DNA of 64,000 nucleotides from Azolla caroliniana (GCA_043228905.1 JBHGNT010000002.1:8866001-8930000), one strand, 5' to 3'. Positions 20,206-31,420 are shown, counted from the first letter of the stretch. Translations and numbers: made by a program. The notes: generated by a model from the sequence alone, not told the origin.

Positions 20206-20489
20206 TAAATTGACTAATATTGTAAATTTGGCCGAGTCTTCACTTCTTCTAACTTCGTTCGATGGCCAGGACACTGGCCTCAATCAACATGGCGGATTCG
20301 ACATATTCGTTTTAATCATAACTTTTTGCTTGGTGGTTTGAATCGTGTTCTGAAAATCCCTTCACAAACCTTGTCTTGGTGTGATGAATTCTTTCGTGAG
20401 AGATTCCAAAATCCATTTTTCATTGAATTTGAGATAAATCTCACGTAACTTCACATATTGTGCTCAAATTTCTAAGTCGAAAAATCTAT

Positions 20490-20690
20490 TTAGGATAATA
20501 GGTTTATCATGTGGTCGGCCACAACTGAGTCTCAATCGCACAGTGGAAGAAAATAGAAAACAGAAATAAGACAACACAAAATATTAACGTGGAAAACCCT
20601 AATCGCGAAAAAAACCACGAGAGTTCTTGAAACTTCGAACAATATCACTATAGGGAGGATGTATTCAAGAAGAGTCATATGCCTCTCCTA
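20490..20690 (-). repeat. End part of a family-A-like copia LTR
   Basis: Read on the minus strand it shows CGTGGTTTTTTTCGCG, then GGGTTTTCCACGTTAA, then TCTGTTTTCT and CAGTTGTGGCCG, in the same order as the last 150 bases of the copia-3 LTR (60640-60750). It is on the same strand as the interrupted LTR start at 26859-27015 and may be its other end. Confidence 0.6.
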
Positions 20691-21085
20691 AAGCTTCTTC
20701 AAAGGACCCCCCTGTTGTATTTTGTTGTCGTATCTTGTAGATTCTTTCTTGTAACTCATCCATGGCTACCCGACTGAAGGATATCACTTGCAATCCTTCC
20801 AGTATCCCACATCGCCTCATCTCCGCTTTGTAGTCACGTATATAGCATGACACATCATTTCCGTTGAATTGCCCGTTTCGTTGCACAAGCCGCTCTACTG
20901 CCGACTTCATCTCTGACATCGCACGTTGCTCTTGTTGCATCCGCTCAATCATCATCATCATCATGTTCATCGCCTCTTGTTGATTTTCCATCTCCTTGCC
21001 ACCCGTTTTCACGTCGGGTTCACCACTTGTGTCGTGCCTCTCAGCTCCGGATCGTTTACGTGAGTCGGGTGGGAACCGTTGAGGT
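20665..21085 (-). pseudogene. gypsy-3 gag fragment
   Basis: The minus-strand frame reads PPDSRKRSGAERHD, then a Met-rich stretch, then RNGQFNGNDVSCYIRDYKAEMRRCGI and ISFSRVAMDELQERI. The FxGxxVxxYxRDYKAEM pattern matches retrotransposon gag of the gypsy kind. It is 5' intact to about 21085 but cut off at about 20690, where the copia LTR fragment begins. Confidence 0.5.
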
Positions 21086-21666
21086 TATGGACTAGGAAGA
21101 GGAAGAATTTGAGATAAGGCTAGTAATGAATAGATTATTAGAAAGAGAGATAGAAATTTCGTGAATCCCACGAGTGTATTGTATTCGATTAATCAATATT
21201 TAGATAAGAATATGTATTTAGATTGAAAGAAAGAGATAAAAGAACTTGTGAATCCCACAAGTATAGATTATTAATTGGTGTTTTAGGAAATATATCCAAT
21301 TTCCAAATATTTTTCACACCATTACATTGTGCTCCTCATCCTTATATAGAGATGAGAGAGTCTTTTCTAACCCATGCGTTTTCTCTAATTATAGACTCCA
21401 TGCTTTTCCTATATGCTTTATCTAAAGTGATTATGCTTTTTCTAACTTGTGCGTTTTTTATCAACTATAGTGTTCATGCACGCTAGATGTGCATGCGTAG
21501 CTTTTTCTTTTAGCATGCGTTTTTCTTTTAACTAAAGTTTATCCTACGTGAACTTACGTTTTTTATGTGTGACATCTACTTTTTAACATGAATGAAATGC
21601 TAGTGTAATGGTAAGACATTACATTATTAACATGGAGGTCCAAGGTTCGAATCTTGGCCTATGCAT
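21086..21666 (-). repeat. Probable 5' LTR of gypsy-3
   Basis: It lies directly upstream of the gag frame. On the minus strand it starts TGCATAGGCC and has an antisense tRNA-like sequence at its start, as in gypsy-1 and gypsy-2. A TATA box (CTATATAAGG near 21344) and two CACGAG/CACAAG hairpins follow. No second LTR is in the window to confirm the borders. Confidence 0.45.
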
Positions 21667-21667
21667 G
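21598..21667 (+). other. tRNA-like sequence at gypsy-3 LTR start
   Basis: The A-box-like TAGTGTAATGGTAAG is followed by a B box GGTTCGAATCT inside a perfect 5-bp T-arm stem (CCAAG/CTTGG, 21640-21657). Acceptor-like ends ATGC-TAG and CTA-T-GCAT can pair with a bulge. The anticodon arm is not convincing. It is antisense to the LTR it begins. Confidence 0.5.
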
Positions 21668-21695
21668 TTATATATATTTTAATATTTTCTACTAT

Positions 21696-22131
21696 TTATT
21701 CATATTTATTAAATCGGTACTTTATAAGTTTTTCACGTAGTGTACGAAATACACTACGACAGCGCGTCCTTCGTTGCCCTTTTCTCCGCATGGCCATCAG
21801 TTGTTTCGGCGTATCCGAATCGAACATTCCGATTGAATCGAACACTTTTGATTCAATTCCGCTCTCATCCGAATTGGTTGTCTCCAATTCGTCTTCAGTC
21901 TTCAGGCCTTTGACCACATCAGACCACATCTTGGTCTTGGCCTTTACGCCCTTCTTGGCTGTATCTCCCCTTGATTTTGTTGTCGTCGGCTCTTCCCTAC
22001 TATTGCGGCTCTTGCTCTCTTCTTCGGCTTCTTCAGCCGGTCCGAAATCGAATTCTTCATCCGATTCCTCATCACGGTCACTTCCGTTGTGATGTTCCTG
22101 TTTGTCTTCCTTCCTCCCCCTCAAGTTCGGC
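21696..22131 (-). pseudogene. In-frame acidic/basic extension after copia-5 RNase H
   Basis: After the usual end of copia pol (ALGLRHLDLPNLRG) the frame stays open for about 140 residues instead of stopping. The first part is very acidic (SDRDEESDEEFDFGPAEEAEEES). The rest contains KTKMWSDVVKGLKTEDELE and a basic end (RRKGQRRTRCRSVFRTL). The W-x-DVVK word resembles the ORF1 part of LINE-4 at 37930. It may be an unusual 3' coding region of the family or foreign sequence joined to it; I do not recognise it. Confidence 0.45.
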
Positions 22132-25100
22132 AAGTCGAGGTGACGCAACCCAAGCGCACCCGAGAATTGCCGCAACTTGTCCAGACCAAGAGGCTTGATG
22201 AAGATGTCGGCAATTTGTCAATCCGTCGGAAGATACGCCAGTTCGACTTTACCTGAAAAGACCCGCTCGCGGACAAAATGGTAATGCACCTCAATGTGCT
22301 TGGTCCGGGCATGGAACACAGGGTTCTTCGCAAGGTGGATACGGCTAAGGTTGTCACAATAGATCGTCGTCGTATCAAACACCTCTACCTACAGATCCCA
22401 TAATAGCCATTTCAACCAAATGACTTCTCACATAGCGATAGTCGCCCCTTGATATTCGGCCTCCGTGCTCGACAGTGCTACTGTCGGCTGCTTTTTGTTG
22501 CTCCACACGATCGCCGCACTTCCCAATGAGAGCGCATATCCAGAAGTGGATCGATGATCGTGGGTGTTTCCGGCCCAATCGGCATCCGTGTAGCCGACTA
22601 ACTGTTCGGCTACGCCTGCTCAATATAGCAACGCCATGTCTTTCATGCCGCTTACATATCGCAATATCCTTTGCGCGCACTGAAAATGTTCGGTCATAGG
22701 CTATGACATGAATTGACTGATTAAGCCAACCGGGTAGCTAAGATCCGGCCGAGTAATCGTCAAATAGATAAGGCTTCCGACAATTTGTCGAAACCGTGTA
22801 GGGTCGCATGCCTTTCCCAAGTCTCGGCGAAGCTTTTCGTTTCTATCCAGAGGGGTCAAGATGGGCTTACAGTTTTCCATCCCGAACTTGAAGAGCATAT
22901 TCAACGCGAAAAATAACGTTGAGTGATCAATATGCCTTCGAGGGTATGGATCACTTCGATCTCGAGGAAGTAATGAAGGTCTCCGAGATCCTTCATTTCA
23001 AATGATGCCACAAGCTGAAACTTCACGCGGCGGATTTCATCAACATCGGCATCGGTGATGACTAAATCATCAACATACAAGAGCAACTGACCGATCCATA
23101 TTGACATTGCCGAACAAATAGAGAAGAGTCTGATTTCGACGTTGTAAAGCCCATCCTACACAGTTGTTGCATAATCTTCGCATTCCAGGCTCACATGGCT
23201 TACTTAAGTCCGTACAGTGACTTCTTCAGTCGGCAAACTGCCGAGGTGTTTCGTTTAGATAGAAATCCGGGGGGTTGTACCATGTACACCTGTTCCTCAA
23301 GATCACCTTGCAGGAACGCGTTCTTTACATCCATTTGATGTAAGTGCCACCCCTTTGCCGCAGCTACGGCTAGCAGAACACAGACGGTGGTCATCTTCGC
23401 GACAGGCGGGAAGGTCTCGTCATAGTCTACGTCGTGCTTCTGCGCGTAGCCTTTCGCTACTAAATGGGCCTTGTAGCGGTTGAGAGAGCCATCGATGTTC
23501 TATTTCACGTTATACACCCATCTGCATCCGATCGGCTTTACACCCTTCGGTGCGTCAACCAGGTCCCATGTCTCGTTTTGCGTTAAGGCGCCCATCTCTT
23601 CCTCCATCGCGACACACCAATTTGCGTCTCTCGCCGCTTTTGCGTAGCTCTCCGGCTCACGCACTTCCGCCACTTGCATCATGTACGCGTAATGGTGTGC
23701 CATGTACTCATTATACCCATATCTTTTTAAGGGGTTCTTCTGGCAGGTAGATCGGTGTAAATCATGATTACCCGATTTAACGGCTTTTTCGGCCAATTTC
23801 AACCTCTTCCGTAGAGGTTCCTTTCTGACTGGCTCGAGGTCAGTTTCACTTCGAACTGACTCAGCACTACCGAAATCGTATTCCGGCGTCTTCTTCTTCC
23901 CCTTCTCCTTGCGGGTAAACTGTCTCCTCGGTTCTTTACGCGGGGACATCATGACCAATTCTCCACTACTCACCGTCTCATCATCTGGTTGGCCATCTCG
24001 GCCCAACCCCTCATTCGGCCGACTTAGCCGAAATGAGATCGGACTCTCTCACAGTGCTCCGATTTCTTCATCATGCAGAGGCATCCAAGCCTCGCTGACT
24101 TCTTCCTCAGAATTCGGAATGGAGTCATGAGGTATTGGAGGTGAGGGCAAGTACCACGAAGCGGATTCCTCGAATACGACATCTCGACTTACGCGTACTT
24201 CCTTTGTTCAGGGGTTATAGCATTTATACCCCTTTTGCTCATCTGAATAGCCGACCAAGATACATTTCTCAGCTTTAGCATCCAGTTTCCTCCTTTTCTT
24301 CTTCGGCACGTGCATATACGCAATGCTACCGAAAATCCTCAAGTGTGCTAGATTCGGCTTCTTTCCGAAATATAGCTCATGTGGCGATACTCCTCCATTA
24401 GCAGAAGTCCAATTCTACAAGTAGAAAGCCTTCTTCACGGCTTCGGCCCAATAAAATTTCGGCATATGTTTCTCTTCAAGCATTGCCCTGGCCGCTTCTT
24501 CAATCGTCTGATTCTTCCTTTCGGCTACGCCGTTCTGCTCCGGCGTATATCTACACGAGAATTCACGCCGAATTCCCTCCTTCTGTAGATAACTCGTGAA
24601 CTGGTCGGCGAAGTACTCCTTCCCACCATCGGACCGTAGGCACTTGATCTTACGCCCCGTTTCCCTTTCCGCGAGGCTCTTCACCTCCAGGAAACATGCG
24701 AACACTTCGCTCTTCTTCGCGATCATGCATACCCACGTGTGCCGAGTGAAGTCGTCAATGAAGCTTACGAAGTAACGGCTTCCACCAAGACTCATGTTCT
24801 GTGCCGGTCCCCACACATCCGAATGGATCAAATCCAGCGGACTTCGACTACGATTACGCTCATTGGCGAATGGAAGTCGGTGTTGTTTTCCCATCTGACC
24901 GGCTTCGCAGACTTGGCCACTACGGCCCCGAAATTTCGGCAAGCCAAAAACAATGTTCTTCATCTACATCTCACGAAGCCGTGGGAAATTTACATGGCCG
25001 AACCGCTTATGCCACAGGTCGATATCCAATTCGACCTTTTGTCCTCTCGCGTACAACGTGGTTCCGGCTTGATTAGTGTCGAGGATAAACATCCTCCCTT

Positions 25101-25420
25101 CACGGCGCCCTTGCGCGATCATTTTACCTTCTTCTTCAATGAAGCAGCCGAGATGCGTGAATCGAACTTGCATACCTTGGTCGACAATTTGTCCGACCGA
25201 CACAAGGTTCTTGGTTATTGTCGGGATGTGCAACTCGTTCATGTGTTTCCCTTTCTGCCCGATGTGGCTGAGGGGAACTTCGCCAACATGTTCGATGGTA
25301 TGCGGAGTGTCGTCTCCCATTTCGACCACTCCTTGCGATTCCGGTTTCTCCAAGTACGAGAACCATTCCTCGTGACTCGTCATATGATTTAACATACCAC
25401 ACCTCGCTCGATTTTGAGGT
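22132..25420 (-). pseudogene. copia-5 pol: protease part, integrase, RT, RNase H
   Basis: Read from high to low coordinates. The protease end is SNHMTSHEEWFSYL (about 25385) and the integrase zinc site is HKRFGHVN (about 25000). CEAGQMGKQH (about 24905) has its second cysteine changed to glycine. The catalytic core shows HSDVWGP, SFIDDF, LRSDGGKEY and EQNGVAERKN (about 24540). RT starts near 23600 ([21 protein letters not shown]), with [24 protein letters not shown] (about 23350) and LYVDDLVI (about 23085). RNase H at 22600-22130 is split over frames. Stops and shifts are frequent from RT onward. Confidence 0.9.
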
Positions 25421-25452
25421 GTTCACGGCCATCAAATTGGCCTTATGCTTCA

Positions 25453-26420
25453 TTACGAATGTGGGGCCCAATCCACTTCCGGCTCGTTCGGGACCCTCAG
25501 TGTAGTGCGACTTTTGACGCCTTCTTGCGTCTCTTCCACTCGGTCCAACTTTGTCCAAATCAACTTGTTTCTTCCAGCACTCGCTCTCCTTGTGGCTTTT
25601 CTTGCCATAGTACCAGCAATTCGACACGGCCTTCTCTTGCTATTTTCTGGCGCCGCCATGACTCCCCCTGCTTCCGGAGGGTTCGGAATTGCTTCCGGCA
25701 TCTCGATTATGCCGTCCATTCTGCTCCTTTCGGCCGCCTCCATTGCGCTCCCATCCGCCTCATCCACCACGACAACAGGGCCTATAATCCTCCGTGTAGA
25801 ACATCTTGCCATCGGCGTGCACACTCGTCCACGCACCCACGTGGTTTTCTTCTACAAGCAACATTGATTGAAGCTCGAAAAAAGAAGCCGTATTCTCCCT
25901 CGTGCAGACCACCGTTTGGAAAGCTCCGAACTTAGACGCTAACCCGCCAAGACAAACATGCACCATCTCGTCCTCCTCGACGTTCACGTTCACAGAGGCG
26001 ATCGAATCGCAGATTTCTTTAATCTTGGTGGTGTAGTCAACCACCGACATATCTCGTTGTCGTACATTGCTCAACTCTTGCCTGAGTTGAAGCTTCCTGG
26101 CTATTGTGCTTGTGGCGAAAAGCTTTTTGAGATTCGCCCATGTGTCCTTTGGCATCTTAGCATCTCGAATATAGCTCAATAGCTGGTCGTTCACACAGGA
26201 TGCAAAGCAGTAGAGAACTCTGCTTGCCGCTTGTTCCCAAGCCGAAAAAACTCTGTGTGTCGAATCGGGTGCTACATCATTAGCTCCTTCGACATAACTC
26301 TAGTAATGGTGACCGAGCAGGTACTGGTGTATCTTGTACGACCAAGATGCGTGGTTGCTCCTGTCGAGCTTCCCATACCTCTATCCATATTGTTCAACTC
26401 TGTTTTGTCGCAAGCTTTTC
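25453..26420 (-). pseudogene. copia-5 gag
   Basis: Gag-type words read from high to low: ASRVLYCFASCVNDQLLSYIRD (about 26170), RKLQLRQELSNVRQRDMSVVDYTTKIKEICDS (about 26060), and EDEMVHVCLGGLASKFGAF with ASFFELQSMLLVEENHVG (about 25870). The zinc knuckle is seen near 25620 as CWYYGKKSHKESEC, with tyrosine for the second cysteine and serine for glycine. It has the same layout as copia-2 gag. Stops make it non-functional. Confidence 0.87.
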
Positions 26421-26450
26421 TTGTCGGCTATAGAGGACTACAACCCTCGC

Positions 26451-26462
26451 GCTCTGATACCA
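26451..26462 (-). other. Primer-binding site of copia-5
   Basis: TGGTATCAGAGC on the minus strand, directly against the LTR end (CTTCTACA), complementary to initiator-Met tRNA. Confidence 0.93.
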
Positions 26463-26858
26463 TGTAGAAGAATATGTGTGCGGAAGCATATGCGAAACAC
26501 AGAGTACATAGTTCAGAGAACTTAGAAAACACAGAGATGGAGAGGAAGAGGGAGAGATAGAGGGAGAGCAGACAACTCAGTTCTATTTCAAAATAATGAC
26601 GCTCTGTACATAGGATGTGCTTAGTGAGCACTTTTATACAAGTCCATACAGACTGACAGAAGTACTGACATGTACTTCAATGCTCATAAATGAACTCTAC
26701 ACTAACTCCCAAAATATATTCCTACGCGGAATATCTTTCCAACGGCCTCGCGGTTTACGCACCGCTACGGCCTATTGTGCGCACGGTTTTACGCACCCAA
26801 TTTAGGCACTGGGTTACGCACCCGATTACGCACCGAATGTTGAGCTTGTCTCTCAACA
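26463..26858 (-). repeat. 5' LTR of copia-5 (396 bp)
   Basis: On the minus strand it starts TGTTGAGAGACAAGCTC and ends TTCTTCTACA. It aligns with the copia-2 LTR (52410-52877). U3 holds at least four TTACGCACC words on the plus strand (26754-26835), and a TATA box TATAAAAG lies at 26631-26638 (minus). Confidence 0.92.
26754..26835 (-). promoter_or_regulatory. GGTGCGTAA repeats in copia-5 U3
   Basis: On the minus strand GGTGCGTAA occurs four times, with further degenerate copies (AGTGCCTAA, CCGTGCGCAC), at irregular 12-35 base spacing, starting about 115 bases upstream of the TATA box. The same word recurs in the U3 of copia-2 (52495-52565). Confidence 0.6.
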
Positions 26859-27015
26859 GAAACATATTTACAAATCTATCTCTCTTCTCAGTTCATACCA
26901 GACTCCTTCTAGGTTCATCCGATCTGGTTTCCATATATGCTTCTCGTCACTCCAATTCGTTTACCTTCTTCTCCAGCTTCTCTGATCCCCATCCGGAGGG
27001 ACTAATATCTCAACA
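26859..27015 (-). repeat. Start of copia-A' 3' LTR, cut by copia-5
   Basis: On the minus strand it starts TGTTGAGATATTAGTCCCTCC after the polypurine tract GTGAACGGGGATAT. It breaks off within GTAAATATGTTTC, where the copia-3 LTR continues with TGAGAGTCC. The break is exactly the copia-5 LTR start. Confidence 0.88.
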
Positions 27016-27030
27016 ATATCCCCGTTCACT

Positions 27031-27407
27031 CCGGTATGGGGTCTTCATCAGTTTGATTCGTCTCCGGCATGTGTCCAACTTGTCGGCTAACATCACCTTG
27101 GTCAGCATATCCGACCTGTTCTCCTTCGTATTGATCTTCATCAGCTAAAATTATTTATCTTCTACCTTCTCTCGGAGCCAGTGATATCTCCTCTAGATGT
27201 GCTTAGTCCGAGAATGGCAAGCCACGTTCTTTGCAAGGTGGATGGCACTTTGACTATCGTTGTCGAGCTGATATTCCTCCTGCCGGATTCCTAACTCTCC
27301 GATGAAGTCCTTCATCCAGATTACTTCCTTCCCGGCTTCCACGACTGCCATGTACTCTGGTTCCATTGTCGATAGTGCAACAGACTTTTGTAGCCTCAAC
27401 TGCCACG
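27031..27407 (-). pseudogene. copia-A' RNase H, C-terminal part
   Basis: The minus-strand frame reads VSWQLRLQKSVALSTMEPEYMAVVEAGKEVIWMKDFIGELG, then DNDSQSAIHLAKN and HSRTKHI, then the ADILTK-like end. It matches copia-1 5265-5640. The preceding part of the domain is on the far side of the 1.4-kb insertion. It has in-frame stops after KHI. Confidence 0.88.
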
Positions 27408-28826
27408 ATACGGTGTCGCAAAGTTTTGCGCGCATGTGTTACTTGGGCAGGACCACGGGGGTCTTGGACTAGGGAGTACTCAAGGGATAGATAATTATTT
27501 ATTTATTTATTTTAAATCTTATAAATATAAAGCACTCTTCGAACCCACACTACGAATCCTCTCTACGAACTCACTCTACGAACTCTCTCTACGAATCCTC
27601 TCTACGAACCCACTCTACGAACTCTCTCTACGAACCCACTCTACGAACTCTCTCTACGAATCCTCTCTAGAACCCACTCTATGAACCCTCTCCGAGCAAG
27701 GGCTTGTTGCCCTTTGTTTTGTGAGTTTGGTGGCTTTCGTTGATCACGACTCGTCGACCTTTCGAGATCACCGCACCAACCAAGTGATCAAACAAGTACA
27801 AGCAAAGATGATCGTGCAAGATGAATGCACAAGGGGACAATAACACAAACACGAATGCCCATACGCCTTTATGAGGAGGAGAGGTGCATGGGCATGCCCG
27901 AAACGCTCCCTCGTCACAAGACGGCCGAACGTACAAGGAAGACACGGACGAAGAAAGAAAGAAAGAAGAAAGAAACATGAATGATATCGGCCAAAGAAAT
28001 AAATACGTGTTCGATTCCAACGCTAGAGGACCCTTTATAAAATAGGGTTTGATTACAATGGCAACTTCTAGTCAACCACAAGCTCAATCAAAACATAAAT
28101 ACTAAATGACCTTAGAGACAAGAGCAAAACCGAACACGGCGAAGATGAACACACGAGCACCACCAAAATGCCAACCCCAATGAACCACGACCACCCGAAC
28201 GGCGAGCACATGGGCTCGCAACGACGAACGGAGCGAAGCAACGTCGAACCAACGAAGCTTGGGCTCACAAGCACTTCAAGTGCCAACGCGAAGAAGACGA
28301 ACACGTGGCGATGAGGGGATGAAGGGGTATGAAGAGATGAAGAGAAGTGGTGAAGAAGAAGATGAAGAGCTCCGAAGGAAAAATGGCGATAGTCTCCTCC
28401 TCCCAAAACGTCCTCCCCCCAAAATGAGCCCCCCTTGACCTCCTTTTATAGGAAATAAAAAGGGGGGGTCGCCAATTTTTTCTTGAATGCAAAAGGAATA
28501 AAATTCCTTAAATCACACTACATTGTAAGACCATATTTGAACCGTGCACCTCTAGCTAGAGGTCAATGTGACTATCTACTAACCCATTAACTCTATTATA
28601 TATAATATATAATTTTATCTCTACAAATTCATAGCTTGTCTCCCTTCTACCTTTTATTTCTCCTCTCTCTTACTTTTTACACGAGCTTCTATACATCCTT
28701 TCCACCCTTTCTTTTTCCTTTTAATTTGCATATGCACAATTAATCGTCTTTGTGTGCACACACATTGCACATGCACATTTTGACCCCCCCTTTCGCTAGT
28801 TTTTCCCACTCTCGAGCACACCATAT
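27408..28826. mobile_element. 1.4-kb unidentified insertion in copia-A' RNase H
   Basis: The copia-A' frame is split exactly here: CTGCCACG at the left and CACGACAATGGCTCCC at the right both continue the copia-1 sequence. The insert begins ATACGGTGTCG and ends ACACCATAT, giving 9-bp inverted ends with one mismatch, flanked by a 4-5 bp duplication CACG(A). Inside are a 13-bp minisatellite and GC-richer sequence, but no protein I recognise. It is not LTR-like (no TG...CA ends) and I cannot name the superfamily. Confidence 0.65.
27541..27692. repeat. 13-bp minisatellite, about 11 units
   Basis: Ten exact-length units of the form GAAYYYMYWCTAC run to 27670 (GAACCCACTCTAC, GAACTCTCTCTAC, GAATCCTCTCTAC alternate), followed by decayed units. 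The three unit types recur in near-regular order, suggesting a 39-bp higher-order repeat in part. Confidence 0.92.
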
Positions 28827-31420
28827 CACGACAATGGCTCCCTTTGCATATGTCATGATGTATCCGGATGCAAATTGGCTAGTATCTGCATCAACCGACA
28901 TGTCCGAATCGGTGAAGCCTTGCAATAGGGGTTTACTGGAGCCGAATCGGAGGCACATGCTCGAGGCTCCTTTTAGGTACCGGAGTATCCACTTGACAAT
29001 GGCCCAGTGTTCTCTTTCCGGGTTGTTCATGAACCGGCTGACCACTTCGACGGCATATTGGATATCCAGTCGTGTACACACCATTGCGTACATGAGGCTT
29101 TCAATTGTAGAGGCATACGGTATCTTCATCATTTCCGACTTCTTTTCCAGATAACTTGCAGCTAGCTGGAAGTGTCGACCCGACCGGCTTCGCATCCGAC
29201 ATACTGAATCATTGGAGCACCTTCGTCACGTACTTCTCTTGTGACAACCACAATAGCTTCTTCGTCTGGCCCCAAACTATGTGCATCCCCAGTATTTGTC
29301 TCGTCGGAGCCAAATCTTTCATTAAGAAGGTCCGGTTCAAGGCCTTCTTCAAATTCCTGATTTTGTTCAGCCCGGTCCGACGATTAGCACGTCATCCACA
29401 TACAACAGGAGTATCAGGAAGTCACCTCCGTCAAATTTCTTCAAGAACATCCAGTGGTTGGCCTATGCCTTGTGGTATCCTTTGGTCAGTCATGAAGGAG
29501 TCGAACTTCCGATACCATTTTCGGGGAGATTATTTCAGTCCATATAAGCTCTTCTTCAACCGGCACACCAGGTTCTCTTTCCCTCTCTTGAAGAATCCTT
29601 CCGGTTGTTGCATGTAGATCTCTTCTTTGAGGTCTCCATGTACGAACATCGTCTTGACGTCTAGTTGCTCTACCTCGAGGTTTAGGCTTGCCACTATGCT
29701 CAACACCGTCCGGATTGATGTCATCTTCACTACCGGGGCAAAGATCTCATCAAAATCCACTCCTTTCTTCAGTTGGAAGCCATTCACCACAATGCGGGCT
29801 TTGTATCTCGGTGGATTTCCGGCGCCTCCCGGTTTCAGCTTGTACACCCACTTGTTCGGGGGGGCCTTTTCTCTCTTAGAGAGTATCTCCGTCCTTGGTT
29901 TTCGACCACTGACTCCTCCATCTATTCTTCATCTGAATTTTATTCGGGGTCTTGTCCGGTTCCGGTGTCTATTTCTTCTTCTTCAGTCGATTCGGTTCTT
30001 TGTCCAAATCCGGCCGGTTCATCATGGTCTTCGGTTGACATCCGGCTTCCGACCGGATGTGTCCTAGCATCTTCCAACCAATTTCTATCGGTCAACCCAG
30101 AGTCCACTATCTTCTTCTCTGACTCCCAATCGGTAATGGTCTTGTCTTACATGAAGATTATGTCTCAACTCCGGAAAACCTTCTTGTCGACCAAGTCCCA
30201 CACTCGATAGCCGAACTCATCATCGTCGTATCCAAGGAATATGCATGGCTATTACTTCGGGTCCAATTTTTCTCTCTTGTCCTTTGCTACATGCACATAG
30301 ACGAGACAACTAGACACCTTCAGATGCCGGTAAGACACGTCTTTACCGGTCCATACTCTCTGTGGTGTATCTTCGTCCAAGGGCGATGAGGGTGATCGGT
30401 TTATTACGTAGGTCGCGGTCATCAGTGCCTCAACCCAAAATGTCTTGGACAACTTAGCATGTGTCAACATGCTCCAGACTCTCTCCAACACAGTCCTGTT
30501 CATTCTTTCATCCAATCCATTCAGCTCCGGTGTTTTCGTCATGGTGAATTCAAGCCGGATTCCCTTCGACCACTGGTACTCCTCGAACTACCCCCGGTAT
30601 TCGCCTCTGTTGTCCGCTAGAAATCCGTTCAACTTCCGGCCAGTTTCCCTTTCCACTCTCGCATGGAATTACTTGAAGACGGATAATACCTTAATCTTCG
30701 TCTTCAGCGGTGAGACCCATAGCTTCCGGTTGTGATCATCTATGAATGTCACGAAGTATTGTGATTAGGAATGTGACTTTGTGTCCACTTGGCATACATC
30801 GGTATGTACAAGTTCCAACGGTGCATTCCATCTCAACGGTGGTCAAGTTCGGAAAGAGGTTTGGTTCTACTTGCCATCCAAATAGTCAGTGCACTTCTCA
30901 AGTTGCATGTCTTTCTCCTCTGGAATGAGGTTATCTTCGGCAAGTCTCCGCATCGCCACGTTCACTTCTTCCCAGCATATCCTGACATGCATCAGGTATA
31001 ACGTATTGATCTTCCGGGATCAGGCCACGATTAAGCTTCCTTTGCTGAATTTCATTACTCCATTCCGAATGTTACCCGTGTGGCCTTCATCATCCAGCCG
31101 ACCGGATGATATGCGGTTCAATCGAACCTCCGGAACGTGTCAAACATCTTTTAGCAACAACTTGCACCCGGTTGACGTTGTCAACCACACGTCTCCTATG
31201 CCGACAATTTGGCATGCACCTTCATTCCCCATCCGCATACAGTCGTGATCTCCGACTCTGTAGGATGCGACGCATTTCCGATCCGGAGTCAAATGGAATG
31301 ACGCGCCAGAGTCGACCACCCATGTCGTCTCGTTGCTGACAAGGTGCAACTCATTTTCCTCGGTGATGAGCAACAATTCTTCTTCACTTGTCACGATTGG
31401 AGATGTTCCTTTCCGATCCG
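28827..31420 (-). pseudogene. copia-A' protease, integrase, RT and first part of RNase H
   Basis: From high to low: protease VVDSGASFHLTPDRKC (about 31315, active site intact); integrase with TPELNGLDERMNRTVLERV (about 30530) and FWVEALMTATYVINRSP (about 30440); and the RT start near 29850 (KWVYKLKPGGAG). VEQLDVKTMFVHGDLKEEIYMQQPEGF (about 29670) follows, and the palm region near 29400 is frameshifted. After it come KIPYASTIESLMYAMVCTRLDI and FTDSDMSVDADTSQFASGY. The copy has many shifts and a few in-frame stops, so it is inactive. Confidence 0.88.

Larger units (their letters stand above)
21696..26858 (-). mobile_element. copia-5: Ty1/copia family B, inserted in copia-A' LTR
   Basis: A minus-strand element with 5' LTR (26463-26858), primer-binding site (26451-26462), gag, protease, integrase, RT and RNase H. 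The RNase H runs in frame into an unusual extension (21696-22131). No 3' LTR was found, so the 3' end was lost, probably with the arrival of gypsy-3. Its 5' LTR starts exactly where the 3' LTR of copia-A' breaks off; GAAAC (26859-26863) is the expected target duplication. Confidence 0.9.

Noticed and set aside
24739-25935. Plus-strand open frames up to 217 residues
   Set aside because: They are shadows of the copia-5 pol and gag, which read convincingly on the minus strand.
29627-30210. Plus-strand frames of about 145 residues
   Set aside because: Opposite strand of copia-A' RT and hinge; composition mirrors the coding strand and no independent motif is seen.
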